Below, piece by piece: positions 1 to 13,400 of a stretch of DNA of 64,000 bases. The stretch lies in NCBI RefSeq assembly GCF_030936135.1, contig NC_082596.1, positions 97,944,449-98,008,448 of the forward strand, written 5' to 3'. The notes below the pieces were generated by a model. It was not told where the DNA came from. It saw only the letters and a list, made by a program, of their open reading frames with translations, and ran no database searches. Source of the DNA: Gavia stellata (Eukaryota > Chordata > Aves > Gaviiformes > Gaviidae). Made by a program: the position numbers and the translations under genes. Within the stretch, counting starts at the first letter, position 1. Every line of letters starts with the position of its first letter.

Positions 1-116
1 GCAGAATTTTTCCACACAGTAATCACCACTAAAGAGCTTTAATCCTCCACTGTAGATTTTCAACAAATTAAAGAAATTTAAAAAACTGTGTAATACCTAT
101 GAAGTGAATTTTATAC

Positions 117-372
117 CTTTGTAGCAATAGAGAAACAGCAGTACACCCTGCAGCATGGCTGCAATATATGGAAGATATTCCCTTTCATCCCCTTTCACTA
201 CGAAAAACGCTAGTATGAGGCCTCCGTACTTGCACCACACTACAGATTTTATCACCAGCTGTGTTGCTACCACTGAGACAATGCAACTTCTGTGTTCATA
301 CAAGAAGCGGTACAGGTTCCTTAAGGTGTGGAGATTTTTTTGTCTAAATCTGTTGTTAAAACTCATTGAAAT
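117..372 (-). other. Unassigned exon-like open segment with membrane-helix-like protein
   Basis: Within NUP153 intron 18 on the minus strand, an open segment is flanked by TCCTTTTCAG and by AAAG|GTATAA, so it could be an exon starting phase 0 and ending phase 1. The 85 residues hold two hydrophobic stretches (around VVATQLVIKSVVW...LILAFFVV and YIAAMLQGVLLFLY), joined by a charged KGDERE loop. It cannot be a NUP153 exon: in the required phase it meets a stop at once. I do not recognise the protein. It may be chance, or a decayed fragment of another gene. Confidence 0.2.
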
Positions 373-567
373 CTGAAAAGGACTTGGTACATATTGTCTG
401 CGCACCAACAACCAGAACTAAAGACAGGCTGCAGGTAGTAATTAAGCCTTTTCTAAAGCTCTAACGCATGAATGTATCAAATCCCACAGATTTTGTCCAG
501 TACGGCTTCAGAGCTCTTATTTGGTGGACACGAGCAAACAAGTGAAGACAAAAAATGTTCCATTTAC

Positions 568-1410
568 CTGAAGTACTGGTTTGTGCCCCAAATGCAAAAG
601 GCGGCTTTGCCTGCTCAGTTTCCTTCTCCGATGGTTTAACAAAACTAAAATTGAATATAGGTTTTGCTGTGCTCTCCTCTTTGGTATGCTCAGCCGTCCC
701 AGCTGAGAAGATAGGTTGTGCCTTTAACTCTTCATTGTCAGCTTTCTTTCCAAACGCTAATGGAGCAGCAGAAGTGACAGAATCCTGTTTCTCTTCTGTC
801 CTTCCCAAAACAAACTGTGAGGCAGGTGCAGACTCCACACTGCCGAAAGAGAAGCCTCCTTTTGTTGAAAGGGTTTCATCCTTTTTCTCATCTGACTTCT
901 TAAATGCAAGAGCAGGTGATGCTACCTCCTTTTCTGCCACAGTTCCAAAAGTGAAGCCACTGACTCCGGTTTTGTTCTCATTGGTAGCTATGGAAGAAGT
1001 AGAACTTGTGCCAAAAGCAAAGCCTCCCAAAACTGGTTCCTCTTTCTTCTCCTGCTGTCCCAGGCTCGCTGTCCCAAACTGAAATGTTGAAGGAGCCTGA
1101 CTGCTTGTAGATGGAAGTCCAAAGGTGAAAGTGTTACTTTTACCTTCTTTTTTACTGTCTTCTGATTTAGAGTCTGAGGAAGAAACTCCAAATTTGAAGT
1201 CCCCCGAACTAGTAGGAAACTTAAATCCCCCAGTCACAGTGTTGGAGAACGCAGATTCAGATGCAGTGCCAAACTTGAAGCTCCTTTGTTCTCCAAATTT
1301 AAAATTTCCTGTGCTACCTAATGTCTGAGAAGATTCAGAGGAGGATGACTGGACACCAAATGTAAATGATGGCACTGCAGCATTTGTGGACACAGTAGCA
1401 GTACCAAATC
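568..1410 (-). CDS. NUP153: NUP153 exon 18 (start of FG-repeat domain)
   Basis: This large 843-nt exon encodes residues 879-1159, the start of the FG domain that contacts transport receptors. It has about a dozen FG motifs, mostly FxFG (FTFG, FKFG, FSFG, FAFG), spaced by Ser/Thr/Lys/Glu-rich linkers. It also has the conserved [10 protein letters not shown] and FGKKADNEE, and ends [10 protein letters not shown] before GTAAATGG. It is phase 1 on both sides. Later FG exons are outside the window. Confidence 0.96.
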
Positions 1411-4400
1411 CTGCAGAAATAAGTAATAATGTTAAGGTGTGCAGTATGTGATGTAATACACGTAAGCTTTAGCTACATGAGTCAAAACTGTTTAAAAAGA
1501 CAAAAAACAAACCACAAAACAAGTAAGTAAACTCTATACCTCCTCTCTACATACACCTTTTCGCAATGGTATTCCTTCTATCCGCCACCTGGCTTTGAAA
1601 AGCATACTGCTGCCTTCTTTGAAATGATCATGCTTTTAGTCTAAACTCCAAATGGACAACACATAAGGCTTGCAAAGAATAACTATGTCTCTAAAAAGCA
1701 TAATCTTTTTCTGGGGAAAGGGTGTGGAAACATAGGCACGTTACCTTACTTAAGCAATATTCCTAGAGGAAAAATGAACAATTTTGCCATACCTCAAAGG
1801 AAAAATAATTGTACTTTATAAAAACAAACAAACAAACAAAAAAAAAACCACCAAAGAGAAAGTAAATTGCAGAATGCACACCCTTGTTTTCCTCATTAAG
1901 TATTACCTTTGAACTCCACTTTGGTGCCTGGCTTTGCACTTTCACAGGATACACATTTTGTGGCTTCTGCTTTGTTTTGGACCAAGCAGACCTCACAATC
2001 CCAGCTTCCTTCGGGCTTCTTGAATTTGTCTAAATCCAGAAATCCTCCAGAAGAAGCAGAAAATGCAGAAGCACTGCTACTGGTCACAGGCACTGAACTC
2101 CCTGAGAAATAAGCAAGATAGTTAATAATCCTACTTAAATGATAAAGCGAACATGAACTTTTTAAGAAACTGTTAAATGCTTACTAAATTACAAAGCAGA
2201 CAAGCCTAGAAGTAAAAAACCATCAAAATACAAGTTAATTTCAGTCAAACTCAATCCGAGAATGTAAACAATAGAAACACCTAGATTCTTCTTTATAATC
2301 TTTGTATGATTTTAAGCACAAATTGAACCAATGATGTTTGAACAGCAACTGCAGTCCATACAATACAGCAACATAGCCTATTTTCAGATGCAAATTAAAG
2401 GTACTGTACTCAACTAAAACTAAAAACTAGAAAAAAAATTTCTGGTGACACAACTAACCGGTAGTCAAAGTTAGCACCACTCAAGTTAATGATCACTGTC
2501 AAGTGATGCGAGGCTGAGAATTTACCAGAATGATTCATCACCAAATCCCAAAGACAGACATGTTCAAAACTACATCATGACCAAAACAAAAAAAGAGAGG
2601 AACTCAAAGCTTCCAAACCCACAACTCTGTTCGCCACACAAGCTACACTGTCTCCAACAGCAGCAGAAACCTCCATAAAGAGGCCTGAAAGACAACGCTT
2701 GCCTTCTGATTTTTGTCCCCTGTAAAGTAAAAGGTGTCACTGGATGCTGCACCCCAACAGCAAACTTCAGCTCCGTTAAGTGTGAGAACTGAAGTGGACA
2801 TCCAGAAGGCACAGAAGCATTACGTAACTGTCATGTTCACCTACAGTTTTAAACCACTGAGGGTGGCATTTGAGACAGAGGCAGAAGATAATGTCTCAAA
2901 TATAAAATCGTAAAGACAGGAACGGGGTCTTCTCTTCCACAGAACATCCAGAGAATTTTTATCCTCCCATTTTACTTGCCTCACTCTTCACCTTGACAGA
3001 TATAATATAATTCTCGGTACCATGATGGCCATGGCAAACCCCTCACATTTCCAAAATTCCTCCTTGCAATGGCTAGAGTCTCAGACAGAAAGAAAGTGCC
3101 AGCTGATCACTCTGAGGCTGAAAGTCCATGAGAATAAGTTCCCTCTGAAATGCATTATCTTATCTGAAGAAATTTCACTCTTACTTTACAGGATGATTAC
3201 AAAAGCCCAATCTAGTCCATCTTGGATTTCCAACCTCCCAGGATATATCTGTGAAGGTGGTTTTTGACATAATAGTATATTAAATGAAAATTAACACTAA
3301 AATAATTATTTGTGCCTTAAAAACCAATGCACTCACCAAACTAACAATCAATTACAACCACATATAATGCGAAACAGCCCAGCGTTGGACTGAAAAAGGC
3401 ACCCACCTCCCCAAGGTCTGGAAGATCCTTGATCTTCCAGAACAAGGTCAACCGTGTTCTGGAAGGCTACCACTGGCCTTCATAAGCATAGCTGAACATA
3501 CGTTTTTGTTTTAGCTTAAGATGACTAGTTGAAGACTACACTGTCTTGACATCTGGCTTCATACCTCTGCTGAATTACACACAAATGCTGAGTGGAGACA
3601 TTTTTGGCCATGTTCTGTAAATACCGCTTCTACGTGTATTTCAAAACAGAAAAAAACATCAATTTTTAACTCTTTCTGTGGAGTTCACATTTTCCCCAAT
3701 GAAAATGAGTAAACTGGTTTTAAGTTAATTAAGGCATCCAGTTTAGTCATCTTTCCTCACCAGCTGCAAAGCAGGGTATATTTGCTTCAATTCAGCTCTG
3801 TACTAATACATTTCACAATCAGTTCAATTCATGTGACAGGCTGGAATCTGGGCTGAGACCTCAAAAGTGCCTGTAACCATTCCTGCAGACAGGCACTAAT
3901 CCATCCTGTCTGGCATACAGCCATGCTGCTGAAAAGATTGTTTTATATGCAACGCATTTTATTTTGTAAAGAAAGCACAGAGGCTGAGATTGAAACAACA
4001 GAAAAGAGAAGAACACACCTGGTTTCTCGGACTGACAAGCTACACATTTGCTGTCTTCTGCCTTATTTGATACGAGGCACACCTCACAGTCCCAAGAGCC
4101 TTTTGGCTTCTTAAATTTGTCTCCAAACCCCAGAGTGACTGTTGTGTCAGTGCTGCTGGAGGAGGATGTCACTGTCACCGAGTTGTCTGTGACCACTGGC
4201 AATGTCAGAGCAGGTGTTACTCCTGTTCCAGGCTTTGGTGTCTCACATGCTATACATTTTGTAGCTTCAGGTTTGTTCTGGACCAGACAGGTATCACAAT
4301 CCCATGTGTTGGGTGCTGTTTTAAATTTGTCTTCAAAGCCCAATGTCCCTGCTGTAGGGACTGCTGCCTTAGAGGCGACACATTGACTTGAGCTTATCGT

Positions 4401-7400
4401 CTGTTTCGTACTCTCAACTGTTGACACTTTAGCAGCTTGACATGTTACACATTTGCCATCTGTGGTTTTGTTTTGCAGACATGGGTCATATGTGTCAGAT
4501 TGCCAAAATGAGGATGCTTGTTTAGAGGTGTCTTTACCTGCAGAAAAACTACTTATTGCAGGCCTTGTATAGACCACTGTGCTTGTAACAGGCTGTGCGG
4601 ACGTAGAGGAGTGTGTTTTCACAGACATAAAGCCTAGAAAAAAAATAAACAGGAAGAGATCTTACTGATAAAGCAGTACCCTCACTACATATAAGTTACT
4701 TATAATAGGAGATGGTGTAAATTTAAACCAAGTGCCAATTGTTACAACTATACATTCCGACTAACTGCAAGAGGAAGTCCCGGGAAATCTTCTCGAAAGG
4801 GATGAAATTTCATATGCTGCACTGGGACACAACAAAACATTTATTTAAAGCTTGATTTAACTCTTCATTTCCAAGAAAGTTTTAAATACAAATCTTCACT
4901 GGTAGATACAAGTGTGAACAAACGGTACTGAAATCTGACCGTCTGTCATGGACTAGAAATAATCCAATTTCATTTTAAGACACTGTGCCCAATCAAATAA
5001 AATTTCTAAAGCTATTTTTGCCACAGTGGGTAACTCACATTTACTTTAGTAGCTGTACAGCAGTTGGTACTTGGAGCAGCAATCCACATGGTATTCCCCC
5101 ACAGATACCGAGTATTAATTAAGTAATAAAAATGAAGACAACAGAACAATTGTTATCTATAATCTCTGTGCAAAATCCACTGGACACAGGCCAACTCCTT
5201 ATTTAAAGGTGCCAATTTTAAGAGAAGACAAGAACCACCAATATGGAAATACTAAAGAAAATGCTACAGCTATGCATCTTAAATAGCAGCACAAATTAGT
5301 TGTAAAGCTAAAATGAAGAGGGTTTTTTTATTATTATGTTGTTTGGGGCTTTTTTTTTTTTAATATCAGAAGTGGAGTCTTTGAACAGTGTGGATTTAGA
5401 ACCTGCTTCTCTTAAACTGATAAAGAAAATTCATGTCACTTCACTCATAGGTCTGTCCTTAAACAAAACACAGTGTATTTTCTCTCACTTAGCTCTTGCC
5501 AATATAAAAAGGAGCTGCCTGCTTAAGAAGTATATAGATTTGTCACTTCATAAAAAAAGTCCTGATGCAACTGAAGGCTTATGGGAAAATATCAAATTCA
5601 ATAAAGTCCTTCTTCTTAAAACAAAAAACATCATCTACACACACACACACTCTTTATTGAACAGTTGAAAAGAACTGCAATTATTTAAAAATAAAAACTA
5701 GTAAAGGGTTTTTAAAGTGAAACAGCCCACTTCTACTTAAAATTTATTTTTGAGTCTATAGTAACCGTTATCATTTAAGGCCAAAAGATTTGCCGCTTTT
5801 GAAACATCTTTAGGAATGAAACTGTCTTTACTATTCTTAACTTCCAGAGATGGTGAAGGTGGGACAGGAGTGTTTGTAAAGCATTTTACAAACATTTCCT
5901 TCCCAATTCCACAGATTTTATTTATTTAAAATGAAACACTGATTATTTGACTAATTCTCTTTATACTTCATTTACAATTACATCCTAACACATAAAGGAG
6001 AAGCAATGCATCTGGTTTGAAGTTACAGTTTTCCATTCAGCAATAAAAGCCACGTAGAATAGAAGGGGAGATCAGATGCAGTGTTTAACATAATGCTCTC
6101 CTATGTTTGTATTTATAGCTAATATTGCCTTAACTGTGACAAAGTGGGTTTTTTGTAGTTGTGGTAGGTTTTTTAAAAATCAATGCATTTATATGCTAGT
6201 GTATTTTTTGCAGTATCTTTTTAAAGGAGTTCATTATCTCACCAGGGCTTCTTAGAACATCTAACACACTTCCTTCCTTTAAGGTCTTCGCAGGTTTGGA
6301 GGCGCCATTGTATTCTTCTTTTTCCTTCTTATTGCTGGTGCTGTTTACAGTGGCGGTACCTTTAAAAACAAAACAAAAAACACCTTTCACAAAGAAATCC
6401 ACTTAAAATACTTTCACATTTGCTAGAAAAAAGAATTTCCAAGTTTCATGCTTCTTACACAAGAATCGTCAAAATTCTACCTTGTTTACAACAGTTCATA
6501 ATTACAGTTTGGTTAAAAGCAGATCTGTCACTGAAAACACACTTTGCCTGGAATTGCTAATATGCTCAGAAAGGATAGATTTACTATTTAATATACAAAA
6601 AAAGAAAATCAGCACTTCAGATCTGAAATGCTAAAATTTCTGTTACCTCGAGAAAGTAAGGACGTCATTGGTGTATCACTGGATCCAGAAAGCTCTGCTG
6701 ATTTTACAACAGGAACACTAAATGTAAACCCAATCTGCTATGAAAAAGAGAGATTTTTCAGATTCTGAAACTAAAGAAACTTTAATCAAGTTTCACACAC
6801 AAATAATAATCTGAAAAGCAGTCTTCAAACTTTTGGTATACATGCTGGATGACAATTTATAAGCCAGAAGCCTATATACTTGTTTTCCCCATTATCAGGG
6901 CCAATTCTGCTTTATTGTTCTGCAATATTCTACTAAAGCCTTCAGAAAAGATTGAGCTTTATTTATTTTACTTACAGACAACGGAGGTAGCACTTCTGCC
7001 TCAGTAGATTTCACAATTGGAGATGAAAATCTGAACACAGGACTGCCAACATTACTTGCTGGTTGTACCTGTATTTTCAAAAGAATTAAGGTTTGTATCT
7101 AAAAGAAAAACACCCTGGTGAAACAACAGCAGCTACCTGAATTCACCATCTAACAGATGTTCTGCAGTGAAGCTGGGAAATCTGATGTTTGGTATTTATT
7201 TCTAATCCACAGATAAGAGTTACAATAAAAGAAAACGAAGCTTGCAAGTGAGCATATAGTACAGTATCATCAAAACCAAACCCCATAAACCAAGAGAAAA
7301 ACCTGACATGCTTCTTAGATCTAATTATATTAAATATATGGAAAAGGAGACCAGGCAGCTCAAGAACCTTAAACTAACTCAGCTGAATTGTAGTCAGAGC

Positions 7401-10400
7401 TTCAGCAAATACCTCAAAATGTTAAAGCAGATATCTGCTTCAAAACATACTGTCGTGGTTCAACCAGCACACATACAAAAATATTTCAAGCACTCTGGAA
7501 CAGATGAATGTTTATTTTACTGCAATAATATTCCAATTATTGCACCCAAGGCCCATATTCTACAGTAGGCTTATAGGACCATTAATGCTACCTCTAATTT
7601 AATAACTTAACTTGGCATAAAATCCCAACAAAATCTCCATAGCATTTAAAGCAGTTATACAATTATGTTAACTATAAGTTTACTAAGCATAAGATGGACA
7701 GAAGCTGAATCAGAAACTTTATGCCTTCTCCCACCTCTAAATCTGAATACAACCCTGATTTATTCAACAGGATATAAACTGATATTGGTTAGTTTCATGA
7801 GCACCATGGAAGAAGCTAACATGCAACAAAACAGATGTATACTCATCCTAAAAAAGTATTCATGATATACAACAAAGATTTACCTTGTTCATCACCGCTG
7901 TTGAAACAGTGCTTGGTGACGATGAGACAGTACTACTGGCAAGAAAACTAAAGTTGAACGAAGGCAGCGATGCAGTATTGATGGGTAGGGGTACTTTCGG
8001 TAGTACTGCTTCCTCCACTTCCTAGATGTAAATTTGAATTGTTGTAAATTTTAATTTTTCTCTTTCTTTAAAGAAGTTGTAAATTTTAGTTTTTTCTCTT
8101 TTACAAGACATACTACTTTCCTCCACTGTCCCACTGTTCATTTCTTAACAAAGTTAAATATAACAGAGAGATCTGTAGATGAAGACAAAGCAAGTTTTCA
8201 AAAGGAATCCTAACCTCCCCACCTCAGTCTGCCACACCTTTTTAATTTATGGCAGGCCTGTTTCCATGCGATACTATATTCATCACCTGTCCAGTAAGAA
8301 CACTGAAAGTTAGCTCAAAATTGTTACCTGTGCTGAACAGAGAGGGGCACAGATCAGATTTATTTTTGTTTTCTGTACTTCAGTTATTAAAGACCTAGAG
8401 AAACATCATCCTTTCTAATTATCCTCTCATCTCTTCAATTAAGAGTACACTTTGAAGACAAATGAGAAAGTGTTCCTCTTGCAAAATTAGGTAGGACAGC
8501 TGCCAAAGTTTCTGAAGTCACTATGGCAGTATATTTGGAAAAAGATAATGTTTAAAGAAGTATGTGGGTTCCTTAGCGTACCAAAAACCCCAAACCAAAG
8601 CACTAAACACCAAAAAAGAGCCTGACTAGCAGCACAGAAGATCATACTCCGATAAATCTAGTCTGTATCATGTATCAGGATGCAAATTTAAAACTCAGGA
8701 ACCAGTGTACCTTAAAAAGTTCTGGTCTTATCCTTGCCTTTTAAACTATTTGATTACCAAGATTAGATTAGTTAGGGTTTAAATGGGAAGAGCCAATCTA
8801 ATCACAATTTGGACACTAGTACCAAGATCTACCCAGAAGTAACTAAGCAGAGATATAAGTTGCTACTACAGAAATTTAATGTATCCTACAGCTTACATCC
8901 TTCACAGTTTTGATTTGAGGAGTCTATTGGACCTCAATATTCAGACCATTTGTATTATAGAAACATTCTCCGTATTTACTATTTCTTCATTTTGCATCAG
9001 CCAGAAGACTGATTTCAATTTTTTTATATTTAAGATCCAGTAGTAGGCAGCTTACATAACATCCAATCAGAAAAACAGTCTTCAGGATAGTCATGACCAC
9101 AGTTTTATTAAATGGATTTTTCCCATTAAAAAAGACAAAAACCCTCTCACAGTGAGTTTGATTAAGTGCCAAAAATTGTGAACGATCATTAGCGGACATG
9201 CAGAACACCCTCTTCTGCTTCAGACTCTTGGCCTGTATCTTTCTACATGACTTAAATATGAAATAACAAATTAAATAAGCTTTGTTTACTTACTTCACAC
9301 TTGTTTCAAACATCATTCCTTTATAAAAACTCTACAAACCTCCACCAAAATTTGTTCATTCAACTGCTAGTGAGAAACTTCACACTATGAAGCATCTCCA
9401 AGATAATATGACTAAAGATTTCAAAAATATAAAACCAAAGCTGAGGCACTTTAACAGACAAATAAATTGGAGCTTGCCCTGAAACCCACAGCAAAAAAAC
9501 CACAAAACTGAAGTGACATTATTATAAATTAATATGAGGCAATAAAACTGGCATACTTTGCTAGTTACTTCAGTAATTTCAGTGAGAGCAATTAACCTAA
9601 GAGTCCCTTACCTGTTGTTCTTGTCCAGGTTTTGATACATAGTGTACTCCTCTTTCCCTTCTCATCTTGCCGCCACCACCCACTCCTCCTCCTGAAGACA
9701 GACCGTTGGATTCAGGAGTACCAAATCTGGGGTAGGTCAAATCGCTGGCACAGAGTAACAACACATAGGTTGAGGAAGGGGGGAAAAAAGAGGAAAAGGG
9801 AAAAATGAAAAAAATCAACTTACCAACTACTTGTTTCAAACTATTATAGTCACTATTAGTCCTAGAACTGACACTTTCTAATTGGAATCAGAAAAAAATG
9901 TTCCACAAGTTGCTAAATGCTGGTAAATATCTAATGTTCTAAACAGCAAAGCTGCATTAACAAGAGTAGCAATGAGAAGGACACACATAAGAAACAGTCA
10001 CAACATCCATAAAGGAATGATGACTAAGCCAGAAGACCTAAAATAGAAGAACTGATTTAGACTTCTATTTTCTAATGCTTCCTTTTAATAGTCCACACAG
10101 TGGAAATTTTGACTGCCAGTTCTCTGATTCTGTGATGAGCACGTATCTTCGCAGGGATGCAGAAGAACAACTAAAAATATATATGAAAAGAGAGAGAGTG
10201 CGCGCTCGCGCACGTGTGTGCGCGTGCGCACATGAAATGCTGCCAGCAGCTCTTATGGACTAGAGAAGCTTAAACTTGTGTGGCAAGACAATATGGCAAA
10301 AGCTTCAGAAACAGCTCTGGCTGTCCTGGGGCCATCAGCAGAAGCAGCAGAGGTGTTGGGGTGTGCCAACATTCCAGAAGTCTTTTCAGACATGAATACA

Positions 10401-13400
10401 GATCCCTTTTGTAAGGCATACAAAGGCATTTCTCTGTTCATTACAAACGCCTAGATCCAAACCAGAAGGATTTCCTAATCCAAGTGGGAAGGGAAAAGAA
10501 AAACAAAACACACGCACACCCCCTCAAAACAAACAAATAAACAAAAAAAACCCCACACTGCACCCCAAACCAGAAATGAACTACGGAACAATAAAAAGCA
10601 GTATGGCATCAAAATGAAGCATGCCTGAAAAAAATTACCATATCAAATCTTAGCCTGCAGCCAAGCAGTCAGTCATTACAAAAGTACATTTGCTCACACT
10701 GGAAGACACCAGGTCAAGTTTCCAGAAGACTGAGGAAGAGAATTAGTCTAAAACTTGTCAGATACTTGCAAAACAGTCTGCTTAGCACTGTAACCACTGA
10801 GAGGAAGCCAGATCCTTAAGGCCATATGCTCAAACTTTTCTCTAATCCAAACTGACAATCAACTCGAATTCTGAAAAAAAACCTTATGTCAAAATAGAGC
10901 TTTATTCAGACAATTATAGCCTGTCTATAATAGCCCATATTCCTCTTTTCTGTTAACACCTGTCAGCTTCTAAGGGGCAAAGACAGTCTTCTGACTTCAA
11001 GCAAGTAAGTCCAATCTACAATTCTGATTCTGACCCAGGTTTAAAAATGAAATAGGCTTTGGTAGGCTAAACAGAGATGTACCAAAGTACTGCAGGTTAG
11101 CTGCTCAAAGGGACTCTGGCCAGATGCCCATTGTCAGTGTTGTGTTCCTGCTCCAAAACATGACACGCAACAGCGACTGGCTTTATACAAGAATTTTTTA
11201 AAAAGGACCATCTACTCTACAGACAGAAGTAGAACATAGCAATAAAACTTGGGAACCAAATAAAAAGCAGTATCAGTTTTCTGGATCTCCCTTCTACTTG
11301 GAGAAGAAGAAAGAAGTTCTACCAAAGAAAATTCAGAACAGTTTGAAAACCCACAATTAAAACCTCACATCTGTTTGCACCTATGCCAAAACCTCAGAGC
11401 CCATCTTTTACACCCCTTGCTGTGAAGTCAAACTATTAGATGCCAAAAAAAGGGTTAGGTTGGGGTTTTTTTGCAAGCCAAAGAATGCCCAAGACAACAT
11501 AAAAATTGCTTGGAAGATGAACACAGAGACAACAAATTATGATTCCCTGCTACGGTTCTTTGAAAGGGATGAACCCTCCAAAAAAAGGCATCCTTTGAAT
11601 GCAAAGTGTCTTAATTCAAGCATTAGCCAAAAGGCTAGTTGCCCAGAAGGGAGAACCATCAATCTATCTGGGGATGAAGTCATTCTACGTAAACCAAGCA
11701 AGCAGTGTAATGCAAAGACAACCTCCTCAAGAAGAAATACAATTATTATCTCTCCTGGAATTCTGTGATTTAGAAACAAGTTGGCATTTGGCCTCAGATG
11801 ATTCTAAAGGGCTTCTGTTTTTCATGCAAACTCACAAAGCAGACAAGTGAATTTGCCACAAAAGGAGCATTAAAAGATGTCGGGTTTTGCTTTTTTTTAA
11901 AAAGCTAAAAATTAAATATACTCCTGAACTGTAAGCCACTTCACCTTATAAAGAATCTTTCAGAAAAAATAATTCCTTTAGGACAAAGCTTTCAGACTCC
12001 AAGCAATTAAGTAATTAGCTGAAACTAACAGCTGCCCCCCTAATGAACATCAAGATGCACAAATGGTTAAACTATCTCATAATACAATTTTTTCACTGTA
12101 TTTTCCATTCCCTTTACTGAGAACTGTTACTGCCCTTCCCAAAGATGACAGGCATGCAGACTGTAGTGACAAAGGAGAGCGCTTTCTTCTTTCAAGTGTT
12201 TTAAATTAATAGCTTTGTCATACCTTTCAGATGGTTTTACTTGCTGTTCTGCAGGAAAACTCTTCTCTCTCATGCCCTGCAAATTAAGTTTGATTTATTT
12301 CAAGATTTATCTGAATGTATTTATAAACTATACACAAAGCAAAGAACCACACGTTTTGTGTTGGGTTTTTCTATTTATGCCACTAAATATACCTCATCTA
12401 CTTAAGCTTGTTCCCTAACCACTATGACTATCCACTTTGATCTCCGGCCTAAAAAGCCCATAGATTTAACACCCAATCATTTTTACATTCAGATTGATAC
12501 TGGAACCATGGGTGGCTTTTTTCTGAAAGAGATGCCAATCTTGTTTTAAGGAAAGTTTACCAGGGACTCCATCTACATCGAAGTGATTAGAATGGGTGAT
12601 TGTCAGAAATATCACTCAGAGCCCGTAGCTCACCTGAAACAGTTTATACACGACATCAGCATGTTCCATCAGCGACAGCTTTGTGTACAGGGGTGTATGA
12701 AAAGGAAAATGTTTCTTTCACTCATTCTTTCACTCTCATTCTTTCACTGAGAATAGCCAGACCCAATAGCATATCATCATGTTCTGGAAATAACCACCAG
12801 CCACTTACTGTTCCAAAAATACAATTAAATCCATAAAACCTCAAAGTATCTCTTTCACAATGGTTCCCACTGTCTTAACGCTTACCTCAAACATAGTATT
12901 GGTACTCTTTGCCAAGAAAGAGCACCTTAGTAGAATAACTGGTTAGAGACATTCCAAGCTTGTAAAAAGCAGGCAGATAAGGACCAGAAAATTTACTTAC
13001 TTTGTGCTTTGTATCTACCCTCTGGTGAATTTTGCTGGAATTAGTAGCTGGAGTCAGAGATGGTTTAAAATACTGGGTCCGACTCACTGAGAGAGAGATT
13101 GCCTTTGGTGTCACGAGTTTCTGGACAGGTGGATGCTGCGATTCCATCTTTGAAAGGGAAGCAGTAATCAATTTATCTTTGTACCCGCTCAAATTACCAC
13201 AGCATTTACTGATGAAAAAACTTACAGAACTATAAACCTCCCATCAGTCTCAGCACCCAGTGAAAATTATTTGGAAGTGTTGAAAGCATTTAGCTTTGCA
13301 GAGAGAAATCACCAGAAAACCAGTTATGAAATCCAAAAATCTATAGAAGTAGCCAAAGTCTGACTGAATCCAATTTCAAAATTTGGCAGTTAACTTCATA

